Of a stretch of DNA of 64,000 nt, positions 45,755 through 59,572 are shown one piece after another. Below the pieces are notes generated by a model that saw only the letters and a list, made by a program, of their open reading frames with translations, searched no databases and was not told the origin of the DNA. The position numbers and the translations under genes were made by a program. Numbering within the stretch: position 1 is the first letter of the stretch; each line of letters starts with the position of its first letter. The DNA is from Phoronis australis (taxonomy: Eukaryota; Phoronida; Phoronidae). The DNA is taken from the NCBI GenBank assembly GCA_002633005.1, contig NMRA01000701.1, forward strand, positions 14,053 through 78,052. The letters run 5' to 3'.

Positions 45755-48700
45755 CTCTTAGGGGAATGGGTGTATCCTGACATTGTCCTCTATACGTGGA
45801 CACTTAGGGAAAATATGCTTATAAAACACAGTATGTTTGATAAATTTAATATGAGTGTTATTGATAATGCCTTTTATGGTGACATTCTAGGGGTAAAGTT
45901 TACAAGTATTATGTCTGAAACTTGTTTTATAATTTATGCATGCTACTTTCCTCCCAAGGGTTCAAATAGAAGTAAGAACATTGATGACATTTATTCTCAT
46001 CTCATCAACCAATTGTATAACTTTAGTGATGTTGAGAATTTCTTCATTTGTGGGGATTTTAACGCAAGAACAGGCAACAAACTAGATTTCATTCAGGATA
46101 TTGACGAAGTGGGCCTAAGACAGATCATAGATTTTCAGACCAATCGATTTGGTGATGCTTTAATTGACTTTTAAGTCTTCCACAAACTTAAACGTTTGTA
46201 GAAGACTCGAAATTGGCTATTGTTAACGGCAGAATTAATCCAGAATTTGACAATTTCACCTCTGTCTCGGCTAGAGGAAATGCTGCTGTAGATTATATTT
46301 TAACTGGCCAAAGAATTGCGTATCGTTTTCTGTTACAAAGGCTTCTGATATTATTGATATGTTAGATATCCACGCATTAATTGAGTCAACATGTGAAGAC
46401 CCAGATCATTCTGTTCTTGTTTTAAAGTTTAAAATCTCCTCGCCTGAAGTGTGTTCATCTGGCATCAACAGACCTTTAGATTCGAACAGTCTTTCGAAAA
46501 AACGTTAATATGACACCTCCAATATCCCTGTAAAATTTAGTAATAATGTGACATTTAATGAAGAAATTTTATGTTTAATTGATTCATTATTGTTATCCCA
46601 TGAACATCAGAACCAACTTGATATAGTGTATCAGTCATTCGTTGACCTATTAATTAAGGAATTGGATTCCTTGCTGGACTACAAGGATTGTTATCCGAAC
46701 TAAACTAAGAAAGAACTTTAAATGGAATCAGCCTTACTGGAATTCGTAACGTAATGATTTGTGGAAAAATTTAAAAGACATTGAGAAACAACTTTCAAGA
46801 AGTCAAAGAGGACGCAGGAACTGGTCACATTATAAACAACTGTTTCTGTCTGCTCAATATTAATTTGACAAGAAACTAAAATGCGCGAAACGCTCATACC
46901 AGTCAAAAGTTCAGATTGAAGTTGAGAATCTGAAAACTGAAAATACTAAGGATTTCTGGGCATATATTAAGAAACTGGGACCAAAACAGTTTAGCGAAGT
47001 TCCACCGGAAGTCCTGGATTCAAATAATGAAATAAACTCTGATAGAAATTTTGTTCTAAATAAACGGAAAAATGATTATGAACAATTATTTAAACGCACT
47101 TCAGAAAATACACCATTTGATGAAGAATTTTATTTGAAAACCTTGAATTTGCGCAAGCAGCTAGAAAATGATTGTTCTAATACAACTGATCATGGCTTAA
47201 ATTGTGAAATATGTATTGATGAGGTTAGAAAGGTTGTTATGAAAATAAAGAATAACAAAGCCGTCGGCTATGACTATATACCTTATGAGGTGTTAAAGAT
47301 TCGAAACTATTGTTGTTTTTCTAACCCTATTGTTAAATGAACCTTTTAAAAGTGGACTATTGCCTTCTGATTGGTATAAGACAATTATAATCCGGATACC
47401 TTATGTAAAAATTCTACAGACGACCATAGGTTACCTTTGAACTACCGTGGGATTAGTCTTCTTTCCAATATTTATAAAATCTTCAGTGCTGTGATGAATA
47501 ATAGAATTTTGGGTTTCTGTGAACAGAACACTATTTTACTTGACGAACAAAATGGTTTTCAAAGCCAACGGTCCTGTATTGATCTCTTATATGTCCTGTC
47601 ATCAATTATTCATACAAGAAAGTCGTCTAAACTTTCTACATTTGTGACATTTGTGGACATGAAAAAAGCTTTTGACTGGACAAACCATGAACTTCTGTTT
47701 TATAAATTACTGCAAGATAATATTAATGGCAGAATGTATGATGCAATTCGTATGATTTGCTTAAGTCCGTTGAACTGTATATGATTAAATGGCACTCTGT
47801 ATAGTGGTTGGTTCACTCCTGAATATGGTGTCCGTTAGGGGGACGTTTTATCACCGACACTCTGTATTATATACAAATGACTTAGCTCTGGATAATAAAA
47901 AACGGGGTAAAGGTGTCCAGTGTGGCCCGAGCAATATTTCAGTGGTTCTTTATGCCGACGATATTGCACTTTTGTCTTAGAATGAAAATGACATGCAAGA
48001 TAAGCTGAAGGTTTTAATAAAAAAAGTGGAGAATGGTTGTGAACATGGCAAAAACTAATGTTGCCCATTTTCGAACTAAGTCTATGCCTAGAAGCAGTTT
48101 TGAATTTATTTTGAACTGTGTCATCAGTTATATCCTTATACAAATATTTAGGCTGTACTCTGTATCAACACATTGACTTCAAAGAAAATTTGAATAGGTT
48201 ATCTGAAGCTTCTGGTAGAGCGTTAGGGAAGATACATGTATGCTCAACATTCCGTGATAACAAAAATCTAGGATTCGAAACGTCTAAAACTTTAATTCGT
48301 GTGTGGCACCAATTTTGGATTACGGGTCATCTGTTTGGGGTTACAAAAATTTTGGTATTGATGAAAATATTCAAAACAGCTTTGCGTTTTTATTTAGGGA
48401 TCAACCCAGGGGTGGATCCAGGATTTTGAGTTAGGGGGGCCAGGGCAGAGTATTACCCAGGATTTTGCCCGTCAGACATTCGCACCCCCGTACTGCCAAA
48501 TGGAATCTTAGGGGGGCCATGGCCCCCTTGGCCCCACTCTAAATCCGCCACTGCAACCGATTTACAACCACTCATGCTGTTAGTGGCGATATGGGGTGGA
48601 ACTCCACCAGAACTCACGGAGGTCTATTCTGTTTAATAATGTTTCACTTCAAATCCCGAACTTTGCAGATTTCAGTAGATTAGATACGTTAAAACTGCTA

Positions 48701-48914
48701 TTTCATTATTTCCCTAGGCAATTTGCCAAATATATCAAGTCTGCTTTTGAACTTGGAAACTGACGCATTTATGGTTGGCCTACATCTGAGTTGTGTAGTT
48801 AAAGTGACTAATAAGCCCAACTTTGCTGGGTACTTATCTTTCTTACGAATGTTATACCTATAACTGTTTGATTTAATTGTACTTGGAATGTCAATATACT
48901 AAATAAATAATAAT
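45755..48914 (+). mobile_element. Decayed non-LTR retrotransposon (LINE), copy 1
   Basis: A 5'-truncated LINE of the endonuclease-plus-reverse-transcriptase type (Jockey/CR1-like). An apurinic endonuclease part is open at 45770-46174 with the motif ICGDFNARTGN; a later DHSVLVLKF block follows in broken frame. The linker and the NNKAVGYDYIPYEVLK block lie at 47134-47340. The reverse transcriptase at 47437-47980 shows NYRGISLLSNIYKIFS, FVDMKKAFDW and the catalytic YADDIALLS. Several stops and frameshifts split it, about 470 bp of the C-terminal part is missing compared with copy 2, and another element is inserted at 48408-48555. The 3' end is AAATAAATAATAAT. It cannot be active. Confidence 0.9.
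48408..48555 (+). mobile_element. Family A inverted-repeat element inserted in the LINE
   Basis: Starts CAGGGGTGGATCCAGGATTT and ends CTCTAAATCCGCCACTG, imperfect inverted termini. CAACC lies on both sides and may be the target duplication. The second LINE copy lacks this insertion at the corresponding place, so it was inserted after the copies separated. Confidence 0.8.
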
Positions 48915-49268
48915 TCTGCTATACATAGTTGAATCCTGAAACATTCTCCAATTTTTCCGAAAATGGACACCAAAACTGTGTCTGAAGAATTTTTTTAGCC
49001 ATATAGGCCTACTCTTACCTGTGAGGCAATCATGCCGGGAACTATAATATTGTGCTGTTACTTTCTTGATTTCTATTTGCCCCCCCCCCGCCCGGAGAAT
49101 ACATTCGTTCATTTCCAAATATTTCCTCTGTTCTACATGTATATTCTGATTTGACTTTTATTACCGAAACTGATGTTTTGTTTCCAAATGTACGGCCTGG
49201 ACTTGTCTGAAGAAAACCCTGGCATTACGAGTGTGCTATTACTGTTACTGTTGCTACTACTATGTACT

Positions 49269-49455
49269 CAGTGCTGTAGTGGTAAAATTAGAGGCAAGTG
49301 GGCGCTCAAAGTCCATCGTATCGCCGAGAGCGCCTAATTTTTAAGGTATATTGAACTCGCAGAACCTGACTGTTTGACGGTGGGTAGGCGCTACGTTAAA
49401 AAGCAAAAAGGTGGTTGGCTACGCCTACATGCGCCTACGTCCCACTACAGCACTG
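49269..49455. mobile_element. hAT-type MITE with 8-bp target duplication
   Basis: Ends CAGTGCTGTAGTGG and CCACTACAGCACTG are perfect 14-bp inverted repeats. TATGTACT flanks both sides (49261-49268 and 49456-49463). An 8-bp duplication with CA..TG ends fits the hAT superfamily. At 187 bp it encodes no transposase. Confidence 0.85.
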
Positions 49456-50089
49456 TATGTACTGCTACTGCTATTGGTGCTATTAAGAACTGGAAGCATT
49501 TGTCGGAAGATTTCTAATAAAATCACAAAACACACCGTTTTTGTGTTTTATAGCTTTGGTCAAGAAGTTTGCCATGCTCAACAATAATGCGCGAGGCGCG
49601 TTTTTTTCAACCCTAAAACCGGCTGTGCTTTTCAATGTACAGTACATGTATTGTCAGCATAGCCCGCGGTTAGCACAGTCGCGCAAACTGTCTTGTACTA
49701 TGATTGATGTGGCCAAGACGAAATCATTGTTCCTTTTGGAATTTGCTTATTCAAACGTGTTTTCGCTGAATACAATATCGGCCTTACATTAAACGTATTT
49801 GTAATAGCTCCAATTCTTGTCCCCTGAACAAAATTATTGGTGAGAATACATGTACAGGTACTGTATATCACCATACCCCCAAGTCAAAGTACTTCAAAAA
49901 CCGATTAGCAACTGAATAGATCGGAACGACATTCATTCTTCTTCATTATTGTACTGAACGCGCCAAACTTAATGCGATTTAAAAATTAAGTCACTGTGGG
50001 GTGATTTTGCTAAATTAATTTGTATCTGCGTGCGAACCTGTAGATCAAAAGGTAAATTGATTGACCTCGCTGAGCCTGTTTAACAAGAN

Positions 50090-52024
50090 ACTATATACCT
50101 TATGAGGTGTTAAAGATTCGAAACTGTTGTTGTATTTCTAACCCTATTGTTAAATAAATCTTTTAAACGTGGACTATAGCCTTCTGACTGGTATAAGACA
50201 ATTATAATCCGGATACCTTATGTAAAAATTCTACAGACGACCCTAGGTTACCTTTGAACTACCGTGGGATTAGTCTTCTTTCCAATATTTATAAAATCTT
50301 CAGTGCTGTGATGAATAATAAAATTTTGGTTTTCTGTGAACAGAACAATATTTTAGTTGACGAGCAAAATGGTTTTCGAAGCCAACGGTCCTGTATTGAT
50401 CTCTTATATGTCCTGTCATCAATCATTCAAACAAGAAAGTCGTCTAAACTTTCTACATTTGTGACATTTGTGGACATGGAAAAAGCTTTTGACTGGACAA
50501 ACCATGAACTTCTGTTTTATAAAATACTGCAAAATAATATTAATGGTAGAATGTATGATGCAATTCGTATGATTTACAGAAGTCCGTTGAGCTGTATACG
50601 ATTAAATGGCACTCTGTATAGTGGTTGGTTCACTCCTGAAAATGGTTTCTGTAAGGGGGACGTTTTATCACCGACACTCTTTGCATTATATACAAATGAC
50701 TTAGCTCTGGATATTAAAAAACTGGGCAAAGGTGTCCAGTGTAGCCCGAGCAATATTTCATATTTTATGCCGACGATATTGCACTTTTGTCTGAGAATGA
50801 AAATGACATGCAGGATATGTTGAAGGTTTTAAACAACTGGTGTAAAAAGTGGGGAATGGTTGTGAACATGGCAAGTCTATGCCTAGAAGCAGTTTTGAAT
50901 TTATTTTGAACAGTGTCATCAGTTATGTCCACATACAAATGTTTAGGCTGTATTCTGGATCAACACCTTGACTTCAAAGAAAATTTGAATACGTTATCTG
51001 AAGCTTTTGGTAGAGCGTTAGGGAAGATATACTCAACATTCCGTGTTAACAAGAATCTATGATTCGAAACGTTTAAAACATTATTTATTTCGTGTGTGAC
51101 ACCAATTTTGGATTACGGGTCATCTGTTTGGGGTTACAACAATTTTGGTAATGATGAAAATATTCAAAACAGAGCTATGCGTTTTTATTTAGGTATCAAC
51201 GGTTGAACCGATTTACAGCCACTTATGCTGTTAGTGGCGATATGGGGTGGGAATATGCTGCGTCTTTGGAACAAACTAGTAACCACAGGTGGTGATAGGT
51301 TACTGAACAAGGTATTTCTATGGGACTACTCTGTTGGTAGAAAGGGTTGGATAGACGGAATCAAAAATTTGTTAAAATAACTGGCATGCAATCCTGTTTT
51401 CAAAATTTGACTACTTGTAACATAGTAGACGCCAGAAACAAACTATTTGAATACGCGAAACATTCTTGGGCTGAATCTGTTGTAACAAAACCCAAGTTAA
51501 GAACCTACATTTTATTTAAGCACGAATTTTTAACTGAGTCATATGTAAAGATTAATTTACATGTATCTCGTTCCGAGCGATCTCTTCTGGCTCAGGAAAT
51601 CTCCCATTGCATTTGGAAACTGGTCGCTTTGTAAACACTACTGTAAGTGAAAGACTGCTTGTGTTGTGATTCTGGTTCTGTAGAGGATGAGCTACATTTT
51701 GTGTTTGATTGTTCTCTTTATAACTCACGAAGGTCTATTCTGTTTAATAATGTTTCACTTCAAATCCCGAACTTTGCAGATTTCAGTAGATAAGATACGT
51801 TAAAACTGCTATTTCAGTATTTTCCTAGGCAATTTGCCAAATATATCAAGTCTGCTTTTGAACTTGGAAACCGACGCATTTATGGTAGGCCTACATCTGA
51901 GTTGTGTACATGTAGTTAAAGTGACTAAGAAGCCCAACTGGGCTGAGTACTTATCTTTCTTACGAATGTTATGCCTATAACTGTTTGATTTAATTGTACT
52001 TGTCACTATAATAAACAAATAATA
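50090..52024 (+). mobile_element. Decayed non-LTR retrotransposon (LINE), copy 2
   Basis: The reverse transcriptase is open at 50254-50823 with NYRGISLLSNIYKIFS, DEQNGFRSQRSC, FVTFVDMEKAFDWTNHELL and KGDVLSPTLFALYTNDLAL. The YADD block is present but shifted out of frame near 50761. The C-terminal part, missing from copy 1, is at 51347-51634 (KPKLRTYILFKHEF, SRSERSLLAQ), then a Cys-rich end in broken frame (DSGSVEDELHFVFDCSLY). The 5' half is absent because the sequence starts at the N. Confidence 0.9.
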
Positions 52025-52357
52025 ATACTACTATACATGGTTGAATCCTGAAACATTCTCCAATTTATTCGAAAATGGACACCAAAACTGTGACTGAAGA
52101 AATTTTTTAGCCATATAGGCTTACTCTTACCTGTGAGGCAACCATGCCGGGAACTATAACATTGTGCTGTTTCTTTCTTGATTTCTATTTGCCCCCNCAT
52201 TCGTTCATTTCCAAATATTTCCCCTGTCCTAATTCTGATTTGGCTTTTATTACCGAAACTGATGTTTTGTTTCCAAATGTACGGCCTGGACTTGTCTGAA
52301 GAAAACCCTGGCACTACGAGTGTGCTATTACTGTTACTGTTGCTACTACTAAGTACT

Positions 52358-52542
52358 CAGTGCTGTAGTGGTAAAGTTAGAGGCAAGAGGGCCCGCAAAG
52401 TCCATCGTATTGCCAAGAGCGCCTAATTTGTAAGGTATATTGAACTCGCAGAACCTGACGGTCATTAGGCGCTACGTTAAAAAGCAAAAAGGTGGTTGGC
52501 TGCCGTGACGCCTACATGCGCCTACGTCCCACTACAACACTG
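52358..52542. mobile_element. hAT-type MITE, duplicate copy
   Basis: The same element as 49269-49455, carried in the duplicated block. The left flank is mutated to TAAGTACT and one base of the right inverted repeat differs (CAACACTG); the right flank TATGTACT is kept. Confidence 0.85.
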
Positions 52543-53170
52543 TATGTACTGCTACTGCTATTGGTGCTATTACGAACTGGAAGCATTTGTCGGAAGATTT
52601 CTAATAAAATCACAAAGCACACCGTTTTTGTGTTTTATAGCTTTGGTCAAGAAGTTTGCCATGCCCAACAGTAATGCGCGAAGTGCGTTTTTTCAACCCT
52701 CAACCGGCTGTGCTTTTCAATGTACATGTATTGTTGTCTGCATAGCCCTCGGTTAGCACAGTCGCGCAAACTGTCTTGTATTATGATTGAAGTGGCCAAG
52801 ACGAATCATTGTTCCTTTTGGAATTTGCTTATTCAAACGTGTTTTCGCTGAATACAATATCGGCCTTACATTAAACGTATTTGTAATAGCTCCAATTCTT
52901 GTCCCCTGAACAAAATTATTGGTGAGAATACATGTACAGGTACTGTATATCACCATACCCCCAAGTCAAAGTACTTCAAAAACCGATTAGCAACTGAATA
53001 GATCGGAACGACATTCATGCTTCTTCATTATTGTACTGAACTCGCCAAACCTAATGCGATTTAAAAATTAAGTCACTGTGGGGTGATTTTGCTAAATTAA
53101 TTTGTATCTGCGTGCGAACCTGTAGATCAAAAGGTAAATTGATTGACCTCGCTGAGCCTATTTAACAAGA

Positions 53171-56100
53171 AATGGCAACAAATGACCCAAACAGCACCGT
53201 GACGTAAGTCTTGTTTTTCAGTTCAACGCTTTCAAGCTTCGTTGAAATTGTTTTTATTTCGTGGTCACTTCCGTTTTATTGTCGTGAGATTTCTGAAACT
53301 TTTTTTATTTACTGAAGATTCATTCGCAAAGAAAACGAGACAGTTGACCTCTTCCAAGCATCGCTATTCATTGAATGGCCACCTTTCTTGTTCAGCATTC
53401 CTAGGTCACACTAAAATTGTTCTCAGAAATTCCGAGCTTCTAACATATTCACGGCACGGTTTTCAGAGACAGTCGGATCTTCTTGAAATACAGAATGAAC
53501 TATTTTAATGTAACAGGGATCTAAGCCTTCTTAAAGAAGATATAAGGGCGTACACACATGCTTTCCAATAAAACGAGCTTTCATGTAGATCACCTGCACT
53601 GTTGCAAAATCGGTCAGCTAGCTTGTTGTTATTGCTTCAGTCCAGTTGCTTGTGACGGCGAATTAATTTCAGTCGCCAAGGCAGTGAAGTCAGGTCAGTC
53701 AGATCAAAGAGCACGTGATGTATGGTTGTCAGAACAACTACGCGGTGGTGTTGCGCCGGAACAGCAAATACGCCTGTGAAGAAAGTCAAGGTTTCTACAC
53801 CATAACATAGCTTATTGTGGTTTGACTATTGGTGTGTTGGAGCATTGTTGTGGTCCATTTTCTACGGGAAGCGTAAACAGTTGGCCTCGGAGTCTAATTA
53901 ACTTTACGGTATCACTTTAACACACTGGAACTAAGTGGCAGTGTGGCACGTGAGGTCCCAAAATTAGAGAACTTACGTCTAGTGAAATTACCAAGACTTA
54001 GATTCGCCTGTTGTCAGCCACAATTATTTTGGCAAAAATCTGCGATGTCGGTGACCCTCGACCTCCCCGCTTTTTGAACCACGTGACTTTCAGAAGCCAT
54101 CTTATTGGCAAGCTCGCCATGTGGCCTTAGAGTTTGGGCATGGTGTCCAAGAACGCAGAGGTAATTGCCCCGCCCCTAGAACATTGCGCTGGTTAATTAT
54201 CAGGTTATCGGATTTTCAAAGCAAATAATAGTATTTTAGAAAAGAGGGTAGGCCTATTGCCGCGACAGTTGGAGATCAGCGAGGAATTTCAGTTACTTAA
54301 TTAGTCAAAGGTTGGACACATTACACGTTTTTCAAAAATCAATTTTAAGTTTACGCTTAAAATAAATCAAAAGTAAGTATGAATTTCAAGCTTTTTGTGG
54401 AAAACGAGAGTGGAGTTCAAATCCATCCGTAAGTCTATCGGAGGCCGAGCAGTCGCCTCGACTGTAGTTAAAATTTGAAGCCTTTGTTAGGATTTGGCGA
54501 TATGTAATAAAGACAGATTTTGCTGTCTTATAGCTCTGGGCCAAGCTTATAACTTCAAGATCTAACAAAAATACTTCCTAAAGTATATTATTCGACAGAA
54601 AAATCTATTTTTCCTTTTTGAACGCTATTTAATTCACAGTTTTTGTCCTCATTAGTTTTGTCTGTCGTACGTTTAAATGATTGATACACTGATAATAGAA
54701 TATCGTAAACGGTGGAACGTATGTGTCTATCAAACACGGTGTGTGCGATTGCCAAAACGTGTGCTAAACTGAGCATCTCAGGACCGAGAGGCCGTTGGTA
54801 CTTTTCCATGTTCAATAACAGGACACGTTCTTACACAGTGTACATGTAACTGCTTGTCCTAGACGGTCCATTGTTTGTGATGACAGAACGGCGTGAAACG
54901 TATTGGTGGGAAGTATTGTTGAGCGGAATTTTTTAAGATAAGACGAGTCATTGTTCTCATAAGATGAAGCGATGATCGTCTGACTCATGCTAAGTGACGA
55001 TAAAATGTAGGCACTTCTAATCAACCTTTGATGTCTTTGCAGTCTATTACTTTGTTGGATTTCAATTTGTACTTGAGTTAAACATATAAGGGGGGGGGCA
55101 GACAAATCCGATTTCGCTAATTACTCTGCCACGGACCCCTTTGTGGATATTCAATGGAGTAATTCTAATCATTGCCGCGCGAGCAAGAAAACAATGTTGT
55201 CGGCTCCTATCGCCAATGGCGCACCGTCCCCCGATTGTCAACAATCTTTCTTGTGTCTCCACCCCAGTCACCACCCATTTTGCGCCAACCTCTGGTCGTA
55301 CGCCATCTTCACATAATTACGTTTGAAATTGAATTTCAATCCATACACCGGCCTAGTCTAAAACAGCGTTCACTATATGCCGTCCTCAGGTTGATGGCGC
55401 GCTTCATCCGCCATCTGACAAAATTGATATCGAACGCTTGTCTTTTTATCGTCCGATCCCAAATCAGACGCGAGAAGCCAACATTCCAATGACGTGATTT
55501 ATTGTTTGAGTGTTAATCAACATTTCTTTCTGGTTTTGGGCTTGAAAACTCGGATCGTCTCAGTCTCGACTTAAGCTTTCTTTTCCAAAAGTTTACAAAA
55601 TCTGAAAATAGAAGTGTATGGTGGACTGCAGATATCAAAAACTTCAAAGTCCAGCAAAATTGATTCAAAAATGAAATGTTTTATCTTTTTAAGACTAATG
55701 TCTGCAAGTGCAGCCGGCTAATAACAAAAAAACGAAAAAATACATCAAATCAGAAGAGAGCAATGCCACAGCTCTGACATGTAACCACCAGATTATAACA
55801 TCGGATGAAATGTTAAAGGCGACCAGTCCAGCCTGGTGCCTAAACTTCTTCATAAATATTAGCTTCCGCTAGCTTATCAGGTCACGGGAGAGCAAAAAAG
55901 TCAAGTAATCAACAACTTAGATTCTTTCAATTGAAGCAGAATCAAAAATCAAGCTATTAAAATGACAATGGTAGTATTTACACGTTATACAAAACTCAAA
56001 ACGCCCGGTCAACCTAATAGTCGCCGATTTTTAAGTAAAATAGGGGAGGTACGGAGTTAATTAAATTCAAACCTCGCTTAAACATGTGCTGAGTGCCACC

Positions 56101-59100
56101 TGTGGGTCTGTTCGTCAGCGGTGAACGCACGTGATTCAGTGACAGAATCAGAAAGTTTGCATATTAATGTTATTCTAATTACTCGTAAGGCGGTAAATAG
56201 GACGTATTGTTTTTAACTTCTCGTCTGCCCGCTGATCAGACGATCTATCTTCCTTCTCATAAAAAGTGCAGCTTTCAATCAGGTACATGTATAAGTTAGA
56301 CGGACCATCGCCCACTGTGTCTTCTAGCCTTTCAAACTGCATGTTATCAGGTGATGTCGTCCTTGTTTTATGTATTGGAGGATGGAATGCAAAACAGCCA
56401 ATTGGTTAATGCCTACCATCAAAGAAGAGTACCTGAAAGCAAGTACCTACATCCAAAACGGAACAAACTTATAAAGAAACTAGCAAGTTAAATTGAGCTG
56501 CGGTCAGCATTTTGCTAGTTTGAGAGATGTTGCACGTACGCGAGATATAGCCACGGATTGGGATATCAGCATCATTTCACTCAAGAGCAAGTCACTTAAG
56601 AGAAAAAGTGATATCACACTGTACGAGATATCGTTATGCATTCCAGGCGTTAAAACACGCAACTGCACAAGTTCAACTCGCGTGTGCCTCGTACGTCCGC
56701 GGAACGCATCCCAGGCGATCTCACTAGAGCTCTCATAGGCATCTCTCGTGTTTTGGAACGAGCCCTCTTTAAATTCCTGCGAATAACTTTACGACAGGGA
56801 GTGACTTTATGCCAAGGCGGACCATGTAACTTTAACTTACGATTGTGCACTATCAAAAACTATCCTTCATTTCGAAAGAATCTTTTAACGATTATAAACC
56901 TGACATAAACTGCACATGAACGTAACACTCTACCTTTTAGCTAAACTCTAAAGGACATTTAATGACCAACTGACTATCAGACAGTAGTTCACGGTCATTT
57001 TATGTTGATGACTAACGAAGGCCTTGTCATCACAAGAAACTTATCAGACAGACTTCGCAAAATGTTCCCCATCAACTTATTTGCTAAGCACTAGAACGCA
57101 AATGTCTCCGCTTTAACTCAAAAGCTCACGGCATCTTGACAATCGAAAACGACAAAATTCCTAGAAGAGGAATGTTCTGCATTCCATAACAGATCAACGC
57201 ATAAGAAGAAAATGTAACCCAGTCGAAAACACGGAAGTGAGACGCTTGAAATATGATCTAGATGAATGTGTCACCTGCCCTAGGTGAGTACGTGGCATAT
57301 ATACTTTTTCGACAATACCATCAGCTCTATGAACTCTTAGCTGATCTGGAATTTAGTAGTTTGTGGAGTGTGCATACCGGCAGTGGTGTCTAAGCAGCAG
57401 GGTGGTAATGGTGTAAGGATATTTTCCTTCAAGTGTTCTTACGTTCACCAAACATTTAGACTGTTCCGACAGGTGTAGTTACGCATACATTGATTGGGAA
57501 TGATGTGGGGGTAAGATTAAGCGTGCTTTCGATTTATATTATGAAGGCTTATAGTCTTCCGTGGTGATTCAGACTCCGAATTTCATGTTAAGAATTGTAC
57601 GATGACACTTGGATTACCTGCTTATCGAGGCAGGGTAACTTTTGCGCACCGTATTCGCAAAGAGCACAGAGCGACAACTTCCGCCTTGCGATACTTATTG
57701 GTTATGTGTCTGTGGACGCTCCACTAAAAATCTACCTGCTGCCTGTTGGTTTGCTGCTAATTGACCCAACTATGTTGTACACCATCAGAACTGATAAGAA
57801 GCAGAATACTGGCAACATTGTTAAAAAATTTTGGTTGTAAAAATCACATTTATTGTCCAATTTTCAAAGTTCAAGAACCTAATCACTTGCACTTATAAAA
57901 AACTATAGGCCTACACATATGATTTTAAAATGAAAATTTAAAAAAATACTTTTGTCGGCCCCTTTATGTTTATGATGGGCCTAATTTTATGGATATTATA
58001 TCGTATTGTTGTATAAAAGGGTTCGAGACACGTTTTGTGTGATAGTTTGTGTTTCAGACAGTGAATAAGAACGATTTACATGAATGTCTTCAAGAAATAA
58101 AGCGTGTTCAATGTATAACTCGAAGAATTTTAACTGGAAATGTGAAAAAAAAAAACAACTGAAACGATTTTGGAGTGAACGGTTTCATAGGAATCGACGA
58201 CGTCGGAGTCTCTAACAGCGATTTCCAAACAATCCTATTTATTTCACCGTTTTTCAACTTGATAAAACGTAGCACACAGCTCGTGTTAATATTCCTGTTC
58301 TTACAGAAGGTTGATGATGGCATCGGATAATAGCACCTAATCTTCTCAACGTATGAAACTCTATATATCACATGGGCATTTTACTCAAGCTGTTGATAGG
58401 TCAATGTTTGTCATGTGGTATCCCGGCGGCCGGCTGGTTGTAGGCAGTTCTGGCGTGCGTTCAGTAACGCTAGGACCTACTCTAGTACCTAGCTAAAACT
58501 TAGCCAAAGTCACGCGTTTTACTTTGAAATACACGGCAATATATCACGTAATCCCGCGAAGTCTTGCTTTTTAGCGAGGTCCTAGCGCTGCTGAACGGGA
58601 GGCTGGTTGAGTGTGAAATGGTGCATACAGCTGTACGTGCTCTTCGCGCTCAATTTCTACCAGCAATGAAAGATTAACGGAATTCAACGTTACACTTTGG
58701 GAACACGGTTTATTGACAAACTGGTTCCGAAAAAACAGTGGAAGTTCAGTAGTCTTGTGGAGTAACTTTGGTGGAGCAAAAAAGGTCGCAAAAGTAAAAA
58801 GGACAGTCTAGTTACGAACGAGGCCGAACGAGGAGTCAAGACGGTGACCGTCAGGTATTGGGCAAGGGGCTATTCGTCAAGCTCATGAAACACTGGGTGT
58901 CAAAGGAAAGGCTTGACCACTTCGAGATTTTATCATAACTATTGAGCAGTTGAACATCTGCAAAGATAGTCACCCTATTGGCATTGTCACGTTCGACACA
59001 TGTACTGTATATTCAGTGATGATCTTCCTAAGTACGACCATTAATGTACTTGTCGGTCGACTGCTGTTGACCTTGTGTGAAACGGTATTTACAAGTGTAG

Positions 59101-59570
59101 AGTTTTTGAGATGCCAATAAAACGCAAATACACTAACGAACAACCATAACTTACAAAATGTTCACATTTTGGCATTGTCTTTCTATTGACGGCACATTTT
59201 CTGTGTCTTGATAATCTCAGAACGCCTGTTTATCGTTAGGTTTTTGTTGGCTGACAGGATCACTCACACGTTGACCCCCGAACGCTGCATTCGGCTTTCA
59301 ATAAAAACAACGCGATAATATACTGATTACTGATTTTCATTAAAAGTATTTGTTTCCTGTACGACTGAGGCGGTTTCATTCGACACGGTTGTTGTCCACT
59401 AATCTTGTTAGAACATGACTTTAATTTATCTACATGTAAGTTGTAACAAGGAAACCATGAAACTAGCCGAGGCTATACATGTATAAAAAAGCTGCGCACG
59501 CGTGATCCGCCGCGTGTTTAGCGTAAAACTCATTTAATTACAGTGAATTAATTTAATGCCCAAGAACGCG
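53171..59570. other. 6.4-kb region without a recognised gene
   Basis: No domain-bearing frame or consistent exon set found. It contains a copy of the TTTTGCTG..TATAGCTCTGG repeat near 54516-54562, a G-run at 55091-55099, and a GCTAGGACCT-family MITE at 58453-58603. Open frames of up to 106 codons (for example 55172-55492) look random. Confidence 0.5.
58453..58603 (+). repeat. GCTAGGACCT-family MITE, copy 4
   Basis: Starts GCGTGCGTTCAGTAACGCTA and ends AGCGCTGCTGAACGGGAGGC. 151 bp, same interior as the other copies (CACGGCAATATATCACGTAA, GAAGTCTTGCTTTTTAGCGA). Confidence 0.9.
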
Positions 59571-59572
59571 AG

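Larger units (their letters stand above)
47273..50088 (+). repeat. Large direct duplication, left copy
   Basis: It begins ACTATATACCTTATGAGG and ends TTTAACAAGA just before a single N at 50089. It matches 50090-53170, including about 1.1 kb past the LINE end, so the duplicated unit is the locus and not just the transposon. Confidence 0.9.
50090..53170 (+). repeat. Large direct duplication, right copy
   Basis: Nearly identical partner of 47273-50088, starting exactly after the N. It keeps about 470 bp lost from the left copy, lacks the family A insertion, and contains a second N at 52197 where the left copy has a C-run and CGGAGAATA. Confidence 0.9.

Noticed and set aside
55172-55492. 106-codon plus-strand frame
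   Set aside because: Composition looks random, no domain, and overlapping frames of similar length occur on both strands.
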